In this document: positions 46,474 through 55,186 of the stretch, piece by piece
Layout of the letters: each line of letters begins with the position of its first letter
Position numbering within the stretch: position 1 is the stretch's first letter
Source: an uncultured Dermabacter sp.
GTDB lineage: Bacteria > Actinomycetota > Actinomycetes > Actinomycetales > Dermabacteraceae
Assembly (NCBI GenBank): GCA_947252755.1
Contig: CAMXWV010000001.1
Location: 353,033 to 417,032 of the forward strand
Length of the DNA: 64,000 nt
Direction: 5' to 3'
Made by a program: the position numbers and the translations under genes
Notes under the pieces: generated by a model
Seen by the model: only the letters and a program-made list of their open reading frames with translations
Told to the model about the DNA's origin: nothing
The model's database searches: none

Positions 46474-48233
46474 CATCGTCCGCCGAGCCGCTGATCGAAC
46501 TGCGCGGGTACAGCTTCCAGTACCGGGCGCAGTCGAAACCCACCCTTCACACGATTGATCTGGTGATCAGGCGCGGTGAGAAGGTGGCGGTGATAGGCGC
46601 GTCGGGCTCCGGCAAGTCCACGCTGCTGTCCGTGTTGAACGGGCTGGTTCCCCACCATCACCGCGGCACCGCCACCGGTACGGTCACGGTGTGCGGGAAT
46701 GACCCGGCCCAGGTGCCGCTGGTGGAGACCTCCCGCCATGTGGGCACGGTGCTACAGGATACGTCCGGGCAGTTTGTGGGCCTCACCGTGGGTGAGGACA
46801 TCGCGTTCAGCTTGGAGAATCAGCAGGTGCCGGCTGCGCAGATGCCGCAGCGGGTGCAGCAGGCCGCGTCGATTGTGGGCATCCAAGATCGGTTGGCTGC
46901 GGCTCCGCATGAGCTGTCCGGTGGGCAGAAACAGCGGGTGGCGATGGCCGGGGTGCTGGTGGACGATGTTGACGTTCTCCTGTTCGACGAGCCCTTGGCG
47001 AACCTAGACCCGGCCTCGGGCCGCGCCGCAGTGGAGCTGATCGATGAGTTGCACCGTGAGCATGGCCGCACCGTGGTGATTGTGGAGCACCGCCTGGAGG
47101 ATGTGCTCCACCGGCCCGTGGATCGCATTGTGCTCATGGCCGGGGGCAGGATCGTGGCCGATGCCACGCCCGATGAGGTGCTGACCTCCGGTCTGCTGGA
47201 GCAGCATGGCATCCGCCCGCCCCTGCACGTGGCGGCGCTGCGCCTGGCCGGTGCACCGGCCCGAGCCGAGCAGCACCCGTCAGCGCTTGAGAAGATGGAC
47301 CTGGATGATGAGCAGATTCAGGCGGTGCGCGCATGGGTGTCCGCTGCCGAACCGGATCATGCCGCAGCAGACGCTGACGCAGACGCAGAGGCCGGCCGCT
47401 CCCCTGCCCTGGACCTGGACCAGGTGGGGTGTGTGTTGCCACGCCCGGGTGATGCACCCGGTGTGCGGGCCGTGCATGACGTGAGCTTTCGCGTGCAGGC
47501 TGGCGAAATGGTGGGTGTGCTCGGCTCTAATGGGGCCGGAAAGTCCACGCTGGCGCGGGTGGTGTGCGGGTTTGAGAAGGCCACGGACGGTGTGGTCCGC
47601 ATCGGCTCGGTGGACGCCGCCGGCTGGTCTCTTGCCGAACGGGGCGAGCATGTGGGTTTCGTGTTGCAGGAACCGGGGCACATGATCTCCCGCCCATTGA
47701 TCACCGAGGAGATCGAACTGGGAATGCGGGCCCGCGGCCTGGATGAGCAGGTGATCGCTGAGCGCACGGACCGGGTGCTGGACGTGTGCGGGCTGCGGCC
47801 GTTTCGCACGTGGCCGGTTTCGGCGCTGAGCCACGGGCAGAAGAAACGGGTCACGATCGCCTCGATCCTGGCGTTGGAGCCGGAGGTGTTGATCCTGGAT
47901 GAGCCCACTGCCGGGCAGGATTACGCGCATTACAGCGAGTTCATGGACTTCCTCACCCGCGTCAACAAGCTGGGCACCACGGTGCTGCTGATCACGCATG
48001 ACATGCACTTGGCGCTGGAGTACACGGACCGGGTGTTGGTGATGAGCGGCGGGCGTCTGCTGGCAGACACGGACCCGGCGGCGGTGCTGACTGATGAGGA
48101 GCTGACTGCTCGCGCGGACCTGGTCACCACCGGCCTGTTCACGCTCGCGCAGCGGTGCGGGATCAGTGACCCGGTGCGCCTGGTGCACCGGTTCGTGGAA
48201 GCGGACCGGGCTGAGCGGGGTGGTGGGCAGTGA
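46470..48233 (+). CDS. ECF transporter ATPase, two fused A domains
   Basis: 587 residues with two complete ABC ATPase domains in one chain. Domain 1: GASGSGKSTLLSVLNG, LSGGQKQRVAMAGVL, VDVLLFDEPLANLD. Domain 2: GSNGAGKSTLARVVCG, a variant signature LSHGQKKRVTIASIL, and VLILDEPTAGQD. An Ala/Asp-rich linker (about residues 292-310) joins them. Equivalent to EcfA1 plus EcfA2. Start and stop overlap the neighbours by four bases. Confidence 0.93.
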   Translation: MTSSAEPLIELRGYSFQYRAQSKPTLHTIDLVIRRGEKVAVIGASGSGKSTLLSVLNGLVPHHHRGTATGTVTVCGNDPAQVPLVETSRHVGTVLQDTSGQFVGLTVGEDIAFSLENQQVPAAQMPQRVQQAASIVGIQDRLAAAPHELSGGQKQRVAMAGVLVDDVDVLLFDEPLANLDPASGRAAVELIDELHREHGRTVVIVEHRLEDVLHRPVDRIVLMAGGRIVADATPDEVLTSGLLEQHGIRPPLHVAALRLAGAPARAEQHPSALEKMDLDDEQIQAVRAWVSAAEPDHAAADADADAEAGRSPALDLDQVGCVLPRPGDAPGVRAVHDVSFRVQAGEMVGVLGSNGAGKSTLARVVCGFEKATDGVVRIGSVDAAGWSLAERGEHVGFVLQEPGHMISRPLITEEIELGMRARGLDEQVIAERTDRVLDVCGLRPFRTWPVSALSHGQKKRVTIASILALEPEVLILDEPTAGQDYAHYSEFMDFLTRVNKLGTTVLLITHDMHLALEYTDRVLVMSGGRLLADTDPAAVLTDEELTARADLVTTGLFTLAQRCGISDPVRLVHRFVEADRAERGGGQ

Positions 48234-49060
48234 CCTCTCCTCTGCTCGGCTATGTGCCCCGCGAGGGCTGGCTGCACACTCTTACCGGGGTGTCCAAACT
48301 GGTGCTGGTGCTTGCCCTGGTGGCATCCGCGATGATCACTTTCGACGCGCGCTATCTCCTCCTCCAGGCCCTGATCTCAGTGGTGCTGTGGGGCGTGTCC
48401 AGGGTGCGGCTGCGGGATCTTGCCGTGGTGCTGTGGCTGATCGGGATCTTCATGCTGCTGAACAATGTGCTGATCTTCATCTTTGCCCCCGGGTATGGCG
48501 AGCAGCTGTTCGGATCCCGCACCCTGCTGGTCAACGGCCCGTGGCGGTGGGATCTCACCGCGCAGCAGCTGTTCTATCAGCTGGTGGTGACTCTGAAGTA
48601 TTTCGCGGTGCTGCCGGTGGTGCTGCTGTTCATCACTACGACGCGTCCCCCGGAGTTTGCCTCGTCGCTGAACCGGATCGGGGTGCCGTACCGTGCTGCG
48701 TACTCGGTATCTTTGGCGCTGCGGTATATCCCGGATGTGCAGCGGGATTTCCGTACGATTTCGCAAGCGCAGCAGGCCCGCGGCATGGACATGTCCCGAA
48801 AGGTGAGCCTGCCAGCGCGGATTCGCAGTCTCACCGCCACGCTCATGCCGCTGCTGCTGGGGGCATTTGACCGGATCGAATCCGTGGCGGCGGCAATGGA
48901 GCTGCGCGGTTTTGGGCGTGGCAAGGGCCGCACCTGGTATGACCAGCGGCCCCTGCGCACTCGGGATGTGCTGGTGATGCTGCTGGCGGTGCTGCTGCTG
49001 GCTACGTCAGCCACGCTGGTGGTGGTGAACGGCGGCCGCTGGTGGAACCCGTTCGCCTGA
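48230..49060 (+). CDS. ecfT: ECF transporter transmembrane T component
   Basis: 276 residues: about five membrane segments in the first half and end (LVLVLALVASAMITF, LAVVLWLIGIFMLLNNVLIF) and a cytosolic coupling domain with the Ala-Arg-Gly motifs seen as QAQQARGMD and MELRGFGRG, which seat the ATPases. Completes a dedicated S-A-A-T module. Confidence 0.92.
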   Translation: MTSPLLGYVPREGWLHTLTGVSKLVLVLALVASAMITFDARYLLLQALISVVLWGVSRVRLRDLAVVLWLIGIFMLLNNVLIFIFAPGYGEQLFGSRTLLVNGPWRWDLTAQQLFYQLVVTLKYFAVLPVVLLFITTTRPPEFASSLNRIGVPYRAAYSVSLALRYIPDVQRDFRTISQAQQARGMDMSRKVSLPARIRSLTATLMPLLLGAFDRIESVAAAMELRGFGRGKGRTWYDQRPLRTRDVLVMLLAVLLLATSATLVVVNGGRWWNPFA

Positions 49061-49099
49061 TTCAGCCCGTTCGCCCGGTTCAACAGCGTGCAGGGCGGA

Positions 49100-50020
49100 T
49101 CAGTCTGTGCGTTTGCGCTTGCGGCGCACCACGCGCGGTCCCTGTGAGGTGCGCGCAATATCCACGATGAACAGCACCACCGCGGCCCACACCAAGATGA
49201 ACCCCACCCAGCGGCTGAGCGGCAGCGGCTCATCAAACAGCAGCCACCCCTGGAAGAACACGATGATCGGGGTCATGAACTGCAGGATGGCGAGCGTCAC
49301 CAGGGTGACGCGTCGGGTGGCAGCGGCGAACAGCAGCAGCGGCACCGCGGTGACCACGCCGGTGGAGGCCAGCAGGGCGCCGTAGCCGTCCGGTGTGAAG
49401 GTGGAATGCCCGGTGGTTATGAGCACCAGGATGAACGCGAGGGCGAACGGCGCCACGGCCGCGGTTTCGATGGCAAGCCCGGAGAGCGCATCCACCGACT
49501 GCCCGCCCACCTTCTTCACCAGTGAGTAGGCGCCGAAGCTGCCCGCCAGCAGCAGTGCGATCCACGGGAATGCACCGTAGGCCACGATGTTCACGATGAT
49601 CGCGGCAGCGGCCAGGGCAAACGCAGCCCATTGCAGCCGGCGCATCCGCTCCCCCAGCACCACCACGCCCAGCAGCGCCGTCACCAGCGGGTTGATGAAA
49701 TAGCCGAGCGACGCATCCAGCGTGCGGCCGATCTCAATCCCGTACACATAGGTGCCCCAGTTCAGTACCACCAGGAACCCGGCCACGGTGTAGGTGAGCA
49801 GCAGCCGTCGATCCCGCAGCAGAGCGCGAATGGTGCCCCACCCGCGCAGCAGGGTGAGCAGCAGGGCGCAGAAGATCAGCGACCAGAACGCCCGGTGCGC
49901 CACCACCTCGAAGGAACTGGACTTGGTGAACAGGGTGAAATAGAGAGGAAACGCACCCCAGAGCAGGTAGGCCGCAATGCCATACAGGAAGCCGGCGCGG
50001 GAGGATTCGGAATCGGTCAT
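49100..50020 (-). CDS. rarD: EamA/RarD-family transporter
   Basis: 306 residues with ten hydrophobic segments in two EamA repeats. GFLYGIAAYLLWGAFPLYF, VVAHRAFWSLIFCALLL, TYVYGIEIGRTLDASLGYFINPL and a second repeat with LQFMTPIIVFFQGWLLFDEPLP are characteristic of RarD, tied to chloramphenicol sensitivity in Pseudomonas. Substrate unknown. ATG 50020 begins the family match; GTG/ATG codons up to 50050 are possible. Confidence 0.88.
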   Translation of the reverse strand: MTDSESSRAGFLYGIAAYLLWGAFPLYFTLFTKSSSFEVVAHRAFWSLIFCALLLTLLRGWGTIRALLRDRRLLLTYTVAGFLVVLNWGTYVYGIEIGRTLDASLGYFINPLVTALLGVVVLGERMRRLQWAAFALAAAAIIVNIVAYGAFPWIALLLAGSFGAYSLVKKVGGQSVDALSGLAIETAAVAPFALAFILVLITTGHSTFTPDGYGALLASTGVVTAVPLLLFAAATRRVTLVTLAILQFMTPIIVFFQGWLLFDEPLPLSRWVGFILVWAAVVLFIVDIARTSQGPRVVRRKRKRTD

Positions 50021-50062
50021 CCCGGCAGGGTATCCGGATTCACGCCCCATCCCGCGTCAGTG

Positions 50063-50134
50063 TTCACGCTGCGGGGGTTCACGCTGCAAGGCTCCTGCTG
50101 CGGGGCTTCTGCTGCGGGGCTTCATGCTGTGAGG
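50063..50134. repeat. 14-15-bp minisatellite, five units
   Basis: Units start at 50063, 50078, 50093, 50107 and 50121; the third and fourth share the exact stretch CTGCTGCGGGGCTT in tandem (50095-50122), the others differ by a few bases. The array ends exactly at the stop codon of the XRE regulator gene, in the spacer between it and rarD. Copy number probably varies. Confidence 0.8.
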
Positions 50135-51091
50135 TCATGTCCGGTGAGTGGGGTCGCTTTCCCATTCCCATTGGAGTCCGATCAGGCCCGGACCGAAGTT
50201 CTGCCCGGTGGCCTGGATCCGGTTGGAGGCGTTCACCAGCACCGGCTCGGTTTTCTCTTCCGACGCGGTCACGCGGAAGGCCCGGCAGTTCACGGGGGCA
50301 AGATCGTCATCGAACTGTGCCTGCACCAGGATTTCGCGCGCGGCCCTGGGCACCGTGTAGGTGATCTCCCGGCAGTGCTGCGGCTGGATCTGCCAGGTGA
50401 TCCGGAACCCGCAGAACAGCAGCGCGCCGGCGGCGGCATCATCGTCAAGGATCAGCTCCGCCCCGTAGCTGCGCTCATTCGGCCAGTTGGTCTCCAGGCC
50501 GATCCGGCAGCCGTTCAGCGGGGTGATCTCGGGTTTCACGTTCGGCACATCAGGGGGAAGCACATTGATCGACGGGATCCGGCACGGCCCCGACTGGAGC
50601 GTTCGCACCAGAATATGGACATCCACGGTCACCACCGGCGAAGCAGCCGACAGGTTCACCTGCTCCACCACGAACAGCTCGTGCGGCTGATCATCCGGGT
50701 CCATGAAGTCCAGGGATTCCAGGAGCTGTTCAACCAGTGAGCGTTCTGGCATGTGCGCGTGCAGGGATTCGTAGTGCGGCCGCCTGCCTCTGCGCCGGAC
50801 CTCTCCCACCAGGTCCCGCAGGCTGCAAGTTTCTACGTCCAGAATGGTTTCCAGCGCGTCAACAGCAGCGTATGAGGCGGGAGAGCTCGGCACCCGTGTG
50901 CCGTTCTGCCATGCTGAGAGGGTGGCAAGGCTCACTGCATGCCCGGCCTGTGCCAGGGAGGCTCGCAGCTCTCGTAGGGATAGTCCGCTGGCGGTGATTG
51001 CGCCGCGCAGCTCGTGGCTGAATCGGATCGCCCGGTGCGCTGGTGCACTGGGGGCGTCCATCGGGGACTCGGGCATAGGTGTGATGCTCAT
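50135..51091 (-). CDS. XRE-type helix-turn-helix regulator with unknown C-terminal domain
   Basis: 318 residues from ATG 51091. The first ~90 hold an XRE-like helix-turn-helix (ELRGAITASGLSLRELRASL, VSLATLSAWQNGTRVP), then a helical link, and a ~180-residue beta-rich C-terminal domain I do not recognise (VVTVDVHILVRTLQSGP, CREITYTVPRAAREILVQAQ). In frame the reading continues up to GTG 51196, passing through a run of ten G (plus strand); if that is the true start the run lies within the gene. Divergent from two exported proteins, which it may control. Confidence 0.72.
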   Translation of the reverse strand: MSITPMPESPMDAPSAPAHRAIRFSHELRGAITASGLSLRELRASLAQAGHAVSLATLSAWQNGTRVPSSPASYAAVDALETILDVETCSLRDLVGEVRRRGRRPHYESLHAHMPERSLVEQLLESLDFMDPDDQPHELFVVEQVNLSAASPVVTVDVHILVRTLQSGPCRIPSINVLPPDVPNVKPEITPLNGCRIGLETNWPNERSYGAELILDDDAAAGALLFCGFRITWQIQPQHCREITYTVPRAAREILVQAQFDDDLAPVNCRAFRVTASEEKTEPVLVNASNRIQATGQNFGPGLIGLQWEWESDPTHRT

Positions 51092-51145
51092 GCAGTCATA
51101 TCCGCGATGGCAAGGCTCTTTCTGGTTAGTTGCGTCAAGTCTGCT

Positions 51146-51155
51146 GGGGGGGGGG
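51146..51155. repeat. Homopolymer run of ten G
   Basis: Plus strand 51146-51155 is an unbroken G10 in the 125-base spacer between the XRE gene start (51091, minus) and the exported-protein start (51217, plus). Such runs slip during replication; here length changes would alter promoter spacing, or the frame of the XRE gene if it starts at 51196. Confidence 0.9.
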
Positions 51156-51216
51156 AGCGCAGGCGTGTTCACAGTATCGTGAAAAATTGTGGACACCTTA
51201 CGGCTATCCTGACGGC

Positions 51217-51648
51217 ATGATTAACACTCATATCTCCCAAGCCCAGCGTTCCTCCTCGATGCGCTCCGTTGCCGCCAAGGCAACGGTTGCACTCGGACTG
51301 GCCGTGGCCGCCGTGGCCGCACCGGTTGCCGCCTCTGCACATGAGACCGTTCAGCCCAGCCAGACCGCCACCCACTACTCCAAGAGCTCCACCGGCTACT
51401 CCTGGAACAAGTCCTACAAGTTCGAGAACACCAACCGCTACGTGTACAAGCGGGACAAGCGCACCGGCAAGGTGTGGCTGTTCGTGAAGCAGCGGGATGG
51501 CTCTTACCGCCTGTGCAAGGTGCTATACTGCATCCCGTGGTGCGCCGTGCCTGCAAAGGATCCGAAGCCTGAAGACAACATTGAGCCGTTCTCAGCTCCG
51601 GGCACCCAGAACATTGAACCCTTCTCGGCCACGACTGACGGAAACTGA
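51217..51648 (+). CDS. Exported small protein of unknown function
   Basis: 143 residues with a signal peptide (hydrophobic core ATVALGLAVAAVAAPVAA, likely cut after ASA or ASAHE). The mature part is basic and aromatic (SKSSTGYSWNKSYKFENTNRY), has three Cys in LCKVLYCIPWC and ends with two copies of NIEPFSA. No family recognised. A -10-like TATCCT at 51205-51210 puts the transcript start at the ATG, again a leaderless pattern, but no good -35 box was found. Nine bases separate it from the next gene. Confidence 0.75.
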   Translation: MINTHISQAQRSSSMRSVAAKATVALGLAVAAVAAPVAASAHETVQPSQTATHYSKSSTGYSWNKSYKFENTNRYVYKRDKRTGKVWLFVKQRDGSYRLCKVLYCIPWCAVPAKDPKPEDNIEPFSAPGTQNIEPFSATTDGN

Positions 51649-51657
51649 TACTCAACT

Positions 51658-52374
51658 ATGACGAATACGACTACCTCTTCTGACCGCGCGCAGTCCGCAT
51701 CCATCGGCCGGCGCCGGCTTATGCAGACCACCGCGTGGGCTGTGCCCACCACCGTGGTTGCTGCTGCAGCGCCCGCTCTGGCCACCTCGAAGCCGGAGGA
51801 TCCCGAGTATCCGCCGGACCATGGCAACCCGAACATCGGTCTGCAGGGCCTGATGAACATCGGCAAGGGATGCCCGACCTACAAGAACTCCGGCTACTCC
51901 CTGGTGGTCAACGCCGAGGACATTAGCCAGGACAAACCCGTCTATGACGAAGACGGCAAGAAGGTTCAGTACGGTTTCTACGTGCTGGGCGCAGAACGCA
52001 ATCAGACGCCGTCGAACGCGAAGTTCACCGTCTACGTGCCCACCTCACTCGGGACGGTCAAGTGGGCGAACCGGAGCCCTAACTCCGGATGGTCGAACCT
52101 GACGCTTGACCGCTCGGTTCAGCAGTACCGCGGCTTCACCGCGTACACCTCCACGTTCTCCGGCCGCTGGTTCTATAGCGTGGTGGATGGCAAGGGCCGC
52201 TGGACCGCTGTGGGCCCGGCACCGGCCTGGGGCGCCTGCCCACCGAACCTGGCGAAAGGCAGGTCGGCGGGCAACTACTGCCCGACGAAGACCATGCCGG
52301 CCATTGCGCTTCGCCGCGTAGACGTCGCTGGCAAGCACCTGTCCTTCCAGCGCGCCGTCCGCGACCGGGTGTGA
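51658..52374 (+). CDS. Tat-exported protein of unknown function
   Basis: 238 residues. The N-terminus has a twin-arginine signal (SIGRRRLMQTTAWAVPTTVV, then AAAAPALA), so it is probably exported folded. The mature chain has a beta-rich body (YSLVVNAEDIS, FTVYVPTSLGTVKW, GRWFYSVVDGKGRW) and three Cys (KGCPTY, GACPPN, NYCPTK). No family recognised. It follows the small exported protein closely and ends at a strong terminator, making a two-gene unit divergent from the XRE regulator. Confidence 0.78.
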   Translation: MTNTTTSSDRAQSASIGRRRLMQTTAWAVPTTVVAAAAPALATSKPEDPEYPPDHGNPNIGLQGLMNIGKGCPTYKNSGYSLVVNAEDISQDKPVYDEDGKKVQYGFYVLGAERNQTPSNAKFTVYVPTSLGTVKWANRSPNSGWSNLTLDRSVQQYRGFTAYTSTFSGRWFYSVVDGKGRWTAVGPAPAWGACPPNLAKGRSAGNYCPTKTMPAIALRRVDVAGKHLSFQRAVRDRV

Positions 52375-52409
52375 CACAGCCACTGCTCACAGCAGAACGC
52401 TGAGAAGAA

Positions 52410-52441
52410 GGGGCGAGCATAATGCTCGCCCCTTTCTTTTT
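52410..52441 (+). terminator. Strong rho-independent terminator
   Basis: GGGGCGAGC and GCTCGCCCC form a 9-bp stem with an ATAAT loop (52410-52432), followed by TTTCTTTTT. It ends the transcript of the two exported proteins. Confidence 0.93.
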
Positions 52442-52540
52442 GTGTTGTGTGGGGGTTCCCCTCCCCTATTGGCCCGTGCCGTCTCGCTCCTACTCCCCTA
52501 TTAGCCCGCGTCATTCCATAGAGGCCGCACCATTCCACGA

Positions 52541-54352
52541 TCAGTGTTCAGAATCAGTGTCTGTGCGGATGCGCAGCGCTGTGACGAACTCGCGGTAGAG
52601 GCTGTCACGGGCGAACAGGTCGCCGTGGGTGCCCGCGTTTCGCACGCGGCCATTCTCAAGAACAATGATCTGGTCGGCATCGAGCACCGTGGAGAGCCGG
52701 TGCGCGATCGTCACCACCGCGCCGTCTTGCGCGGCCGTGCTGATCACATTCTGGATCGCTGCCTCGGTGGTCGCGTCGAGCTGAGCAGTAGCCTCATCCA
52801 ACAAGAGCACGCCAGGCCTGCGCACCAGCGCCCTGGCGATCGCCAGCCGCTGGCGTTCCCCGCCTGACAAACTCGTTTCAGCAACGTTCGCATCCAGGCT
52901 GCGGCTCAACGAGCGGATCTTCTGATCCAAGTGCACCGCGGCCAGTGCCTCCCACGCCTCATCATCGGATGCGTCGGGCACACGGAACAGCACGTTCTCG
53001 CGCACAGTGCCCGGGATCACCGGGGTTTCCTGTTCCACGTACGCGATACCGGACCTCACATCATCAATGCTCAGCTCGCTATACGGCACGCCGTTCATCT
53101 CCAACCGCCCCGTCTCGGGGTCGATGAAGCGCAGCAACAATGAGAACACCGTGGTTTTGCCCGCACCAGACGGCCCCACGAGAGCAACATGCCCCCGGCG
53201 AGGAACCGTGAGCGTCACATCGTGCAAAGCGGGAGTGTCCGCGTCGGCATAGCGTGCAGTCACCGATCGCAACGCCAGCACGGGAACATCCAGGCTGTCC
53301 GGCTGAGACGCGACCACCCGAGGCTGGTCGCTCGTCACCTCCGGTTCAAGATGCTCGGTTTCACGGATCCGCGCAGCAGCGGCAAGACCGCTCTGCAGGG
53401 TGGTGAATGCCTGAGCCAGTGACATCACCGGCTCAACAATCCCGAACGCGTACAGCAGAAACGCGATCAGCGTGGACACCGGCATCTCCCCGAGCGCAAC
53501 CCGCCCGGCGCCCATGCCAAGGATCACGATGAACGCCAGCTGCATTCCCCCGCCGGCGATCGTCCACGCCACCGCCGCAAACCACAGGGAACGGATCCCG
53601 TACCGGGCAGATTCCTCTGCTTTCTCGCTCACCCGAGCGATTTCCCGATGCTCAGCCCGGCTGGACTTCACTGTTCGCAGCGCTCGCACGCCGCCTACCA
53701 AAGTGGCGCCCAGTTCACCGATCGCGTCTTGAGCACGCTTATCCGCCTTGCCGATCTGCGGGGCGAGCACAGCGAACACAGCGCCAATGAACACCAGCGC
53801 CAGGAGCGTGGTCAACAGCAGCGGCCAATCAAGCAGCGCCATCAGCACAATCGTGCCCACCAAAGACACCACACCATTGATCAGCTGAATCGGCGTATCC
53901 GTAGCCGCCTCCCGCAGCAGCTGCGTATCGCTCGTGACGCGAGTGACAAGCTCACCCGTGCGGAAACGCTGAACCTGTTCCAGCTTTGCCTGAAAGAACC
54001 GCCTGATCAGCCCGCGGCGCGCATCCAGAACAATGCGTTCAGACAGTGTGCCCAGCAGGATCGTCTGCGTAAAGTCCGCAACGATCCCCACAATCAGGAG
54101 CGCCACTAGCGCCACAATCGGCACTGTCAGATCAAAATCGGTGCCCAGTGAGTCGATCACCCACTTGGTGGCCATCGGCGTGGCCAACTCAGTAGCCGTA
54201 GCAAACAGCGCTAGCAGCACTCCGGCAATCAGCGCGGTCAGATGCTGACGCGAATACGACCACAGCAGCACAACACCCTCACGGAAAGGCACCGCCGGCT
54301 TGTTCGCCTCCGCACCGTCACGGTCATCAACTGCAAAGTCAGAGGCGCTCAT
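52541..54352 (-). CDS. ABC exporter, membrane and ATPase domains fused
   Basis: 603 residues: six-helix exporter domain (to about residue 330; LLALFATATELATPMATKWVID, IQLINGVVSLVGTIVLMALL) and an ATPase domain with GPSGAGKTTVFSLLLRFIDP, AYVEQETPVIPGTVRENVLF, LSGGERQRLAIARALVRRPG and LLLDEATAQLD. A half-transporter that would work as a homodimer; lipid, drug or peptide substrates are all possible. Downstream of the solo antitoxin on the same strand, 200 bases away. Confidence 0.9.
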   Translation of the reverse strand: MSASDFAVDDRDGAEANKPAVPFREGVVLLWSYSRQHLTALIAGVLLALFATATELATPMATKWVIDSLGTDFDLTVPIVALVALLIVGIVADFTQTILLGTLSERIVLDARRGLIRRFFQAKLEQVQRFRTGELVTRVTSDTQLLREAATDTPIQLINGVVSLVGTIVLMALLDWPLLLTTLLALVFIGAVFAVLAPQIGKADKRAQDAIGELGATLVGGVRALRTVKSSRAEHREIARVSEKAEESARYGIRSLWFAAVAWTIAGGGMQLAFIVILGMGAGRVALGEMPVSTLIAFLLYAFGIVEPVMSLAQAFTTLQSGLAAAARIRETEHLEPEVTSDQPRVVASQPDSLDVPVLALRSVTARYADADTPALHDVTLTVPRRGHVALVGPSGAGKTTVFSLLLRFIDPETGRLEMNGVPYSELSIDDVRSGIAYVEQETPVIPGTVRENVLFRVPDASDDEAWEALAAVHLDQKIRSLSRSLDANVAETSLSGGERQRLAIARALVRRPGVLLLDEATAQLDATTEAAIQNVISTAAQDGAVVTIAHRLSTVLDADQIIVLENGRVRNAGTHGDLFARDSLYREFVTALRIRTDTDSEH

Positions 54353-54551
54353 ACATACCCTTCATGCTCGGTAACGGTGCGGTGGATGCTCACGGGCTCG
54401 TCCCGTGGCAGATGCCGGCGTGGGACGTGGCAAGGGTTGATGCTTGTGCCCTCAGCGAGCGGTCACAACCGCACCGTGAACGCTAGGAAGCACGGCGGTG
54501 GGTGTCAATCGAATTAGCTGGGCGGGAGGCGGCGCGGAGTGCGGTGGCGCG

Positions 54552-54965
54552 TCAACCGCTGAACGAATCGTCAACCAAGGCTTGGGCAGCCGCCGCAACG
54601 TCCGAAAGGCGCCCCTCGCGAATCGCATTCACAGGAGTGTCGTACCCCAGCCAGGGGTTGGCTCCGATGAACCACACGCGAGCAGTGTGCTCACCTTCGG
54701 CTTCGCACACCTTCTGCCACTGTTCGTAGGCGAAGTAGAGACGCTTAGCAGTCTCTGGACGTGGACGCGGACCGGTGGACTTCGCCCACTTGTGCGAGGA
54801 CTTCGTGTCCGAGGAGCCGGCAAGAGCCGAAACCAGCGTTCCCCCGAGCGCGGCGTTCAGGCGCCGGGCAATCTCGCGAACATCAAGGGCGATCGCACGC
54901 CGATAGGCCGGGTTCTGGGCTGCTCTCGAATCAGCCGACGTGACAGAGGATGTTCTAGGAACCAT
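54552..54965 (-). CDS. MbcA/ParS-like antitoxin domain protein, without visible toxin
   Basis: 137 residues. The C-terminal half looks like the toxin-binding domain of Xre/MbcA/ParS antitoxins: ARVWFIGANPWLGYDTPVNAIREGRLSDVAAAAQA. The first half is an Xre-like helical DNA-binding part (DVREIARRLNAALGGTLVSALAG). ATG 54965 has AAGGGGG upstream; the longer frame to 55169 is not family-like. A RES- or other ADP-ribosyl toxin would be expected next door but none is seen, so it is an orphan antitoxin or a regulator that borrowed the fold. Confidence 0.65.
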   Translation of the reverse strand: MVPRTSSVTSADSRAAQNPAYRRAIALDVREIARRLNAALGGTLVSALAGSSDTKSSHKWAKSTGPRPRPETAKRLYFAYEQWQKVCEAEGEHTARVWFIGANPWLGYDTPVNAIREGRLSDVAAAAQALVDDSFSG

Positions 54966-55071
54966 GGGAGCCCCCTTCCGAAAGTGTGACCCCATCATAC
55001 GGTTCGATTCCTCGGGAAATCTACCGGATTGCCACCATACTTCCACCCATATGTTCCCGTGGTGTGGCGGG

Positions 55072-55160
55072 TACTGCTGAGCAGCGCGGCTCAGGTAAAC
55101 TGGCGCCGTGAGCAAGTGAGCGTTTTCCCAGCCTGCGTCCGAGGCAGTGTGCCCGGCAGG
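55072..55160 (+). promoter_or_regulatory. Promoter and possible attenuator leader of the ABC-F gene
   Basis: TACTGC (55072-55077) and TAAACT (55096-55101) with an 18-base spacer put the start at about 55108, exactly at a tiny leaderless ORF GTG-AGC-AAG-TGA (55108-55119, three codons). Downstream, CCTGC (55132-55136) can pair with GCAGG (55156-55160), or instead GCCTGC with the nearer AGGCAG (55142-55147): two mutually exclusive hairpins before the ABC-F start. This is the layout of ribosome-sensing attenuators. Confidence 0.45.
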
Positions 55161-55186
55161 TTTCGCCACGCCTTCAGGAACTGCTC

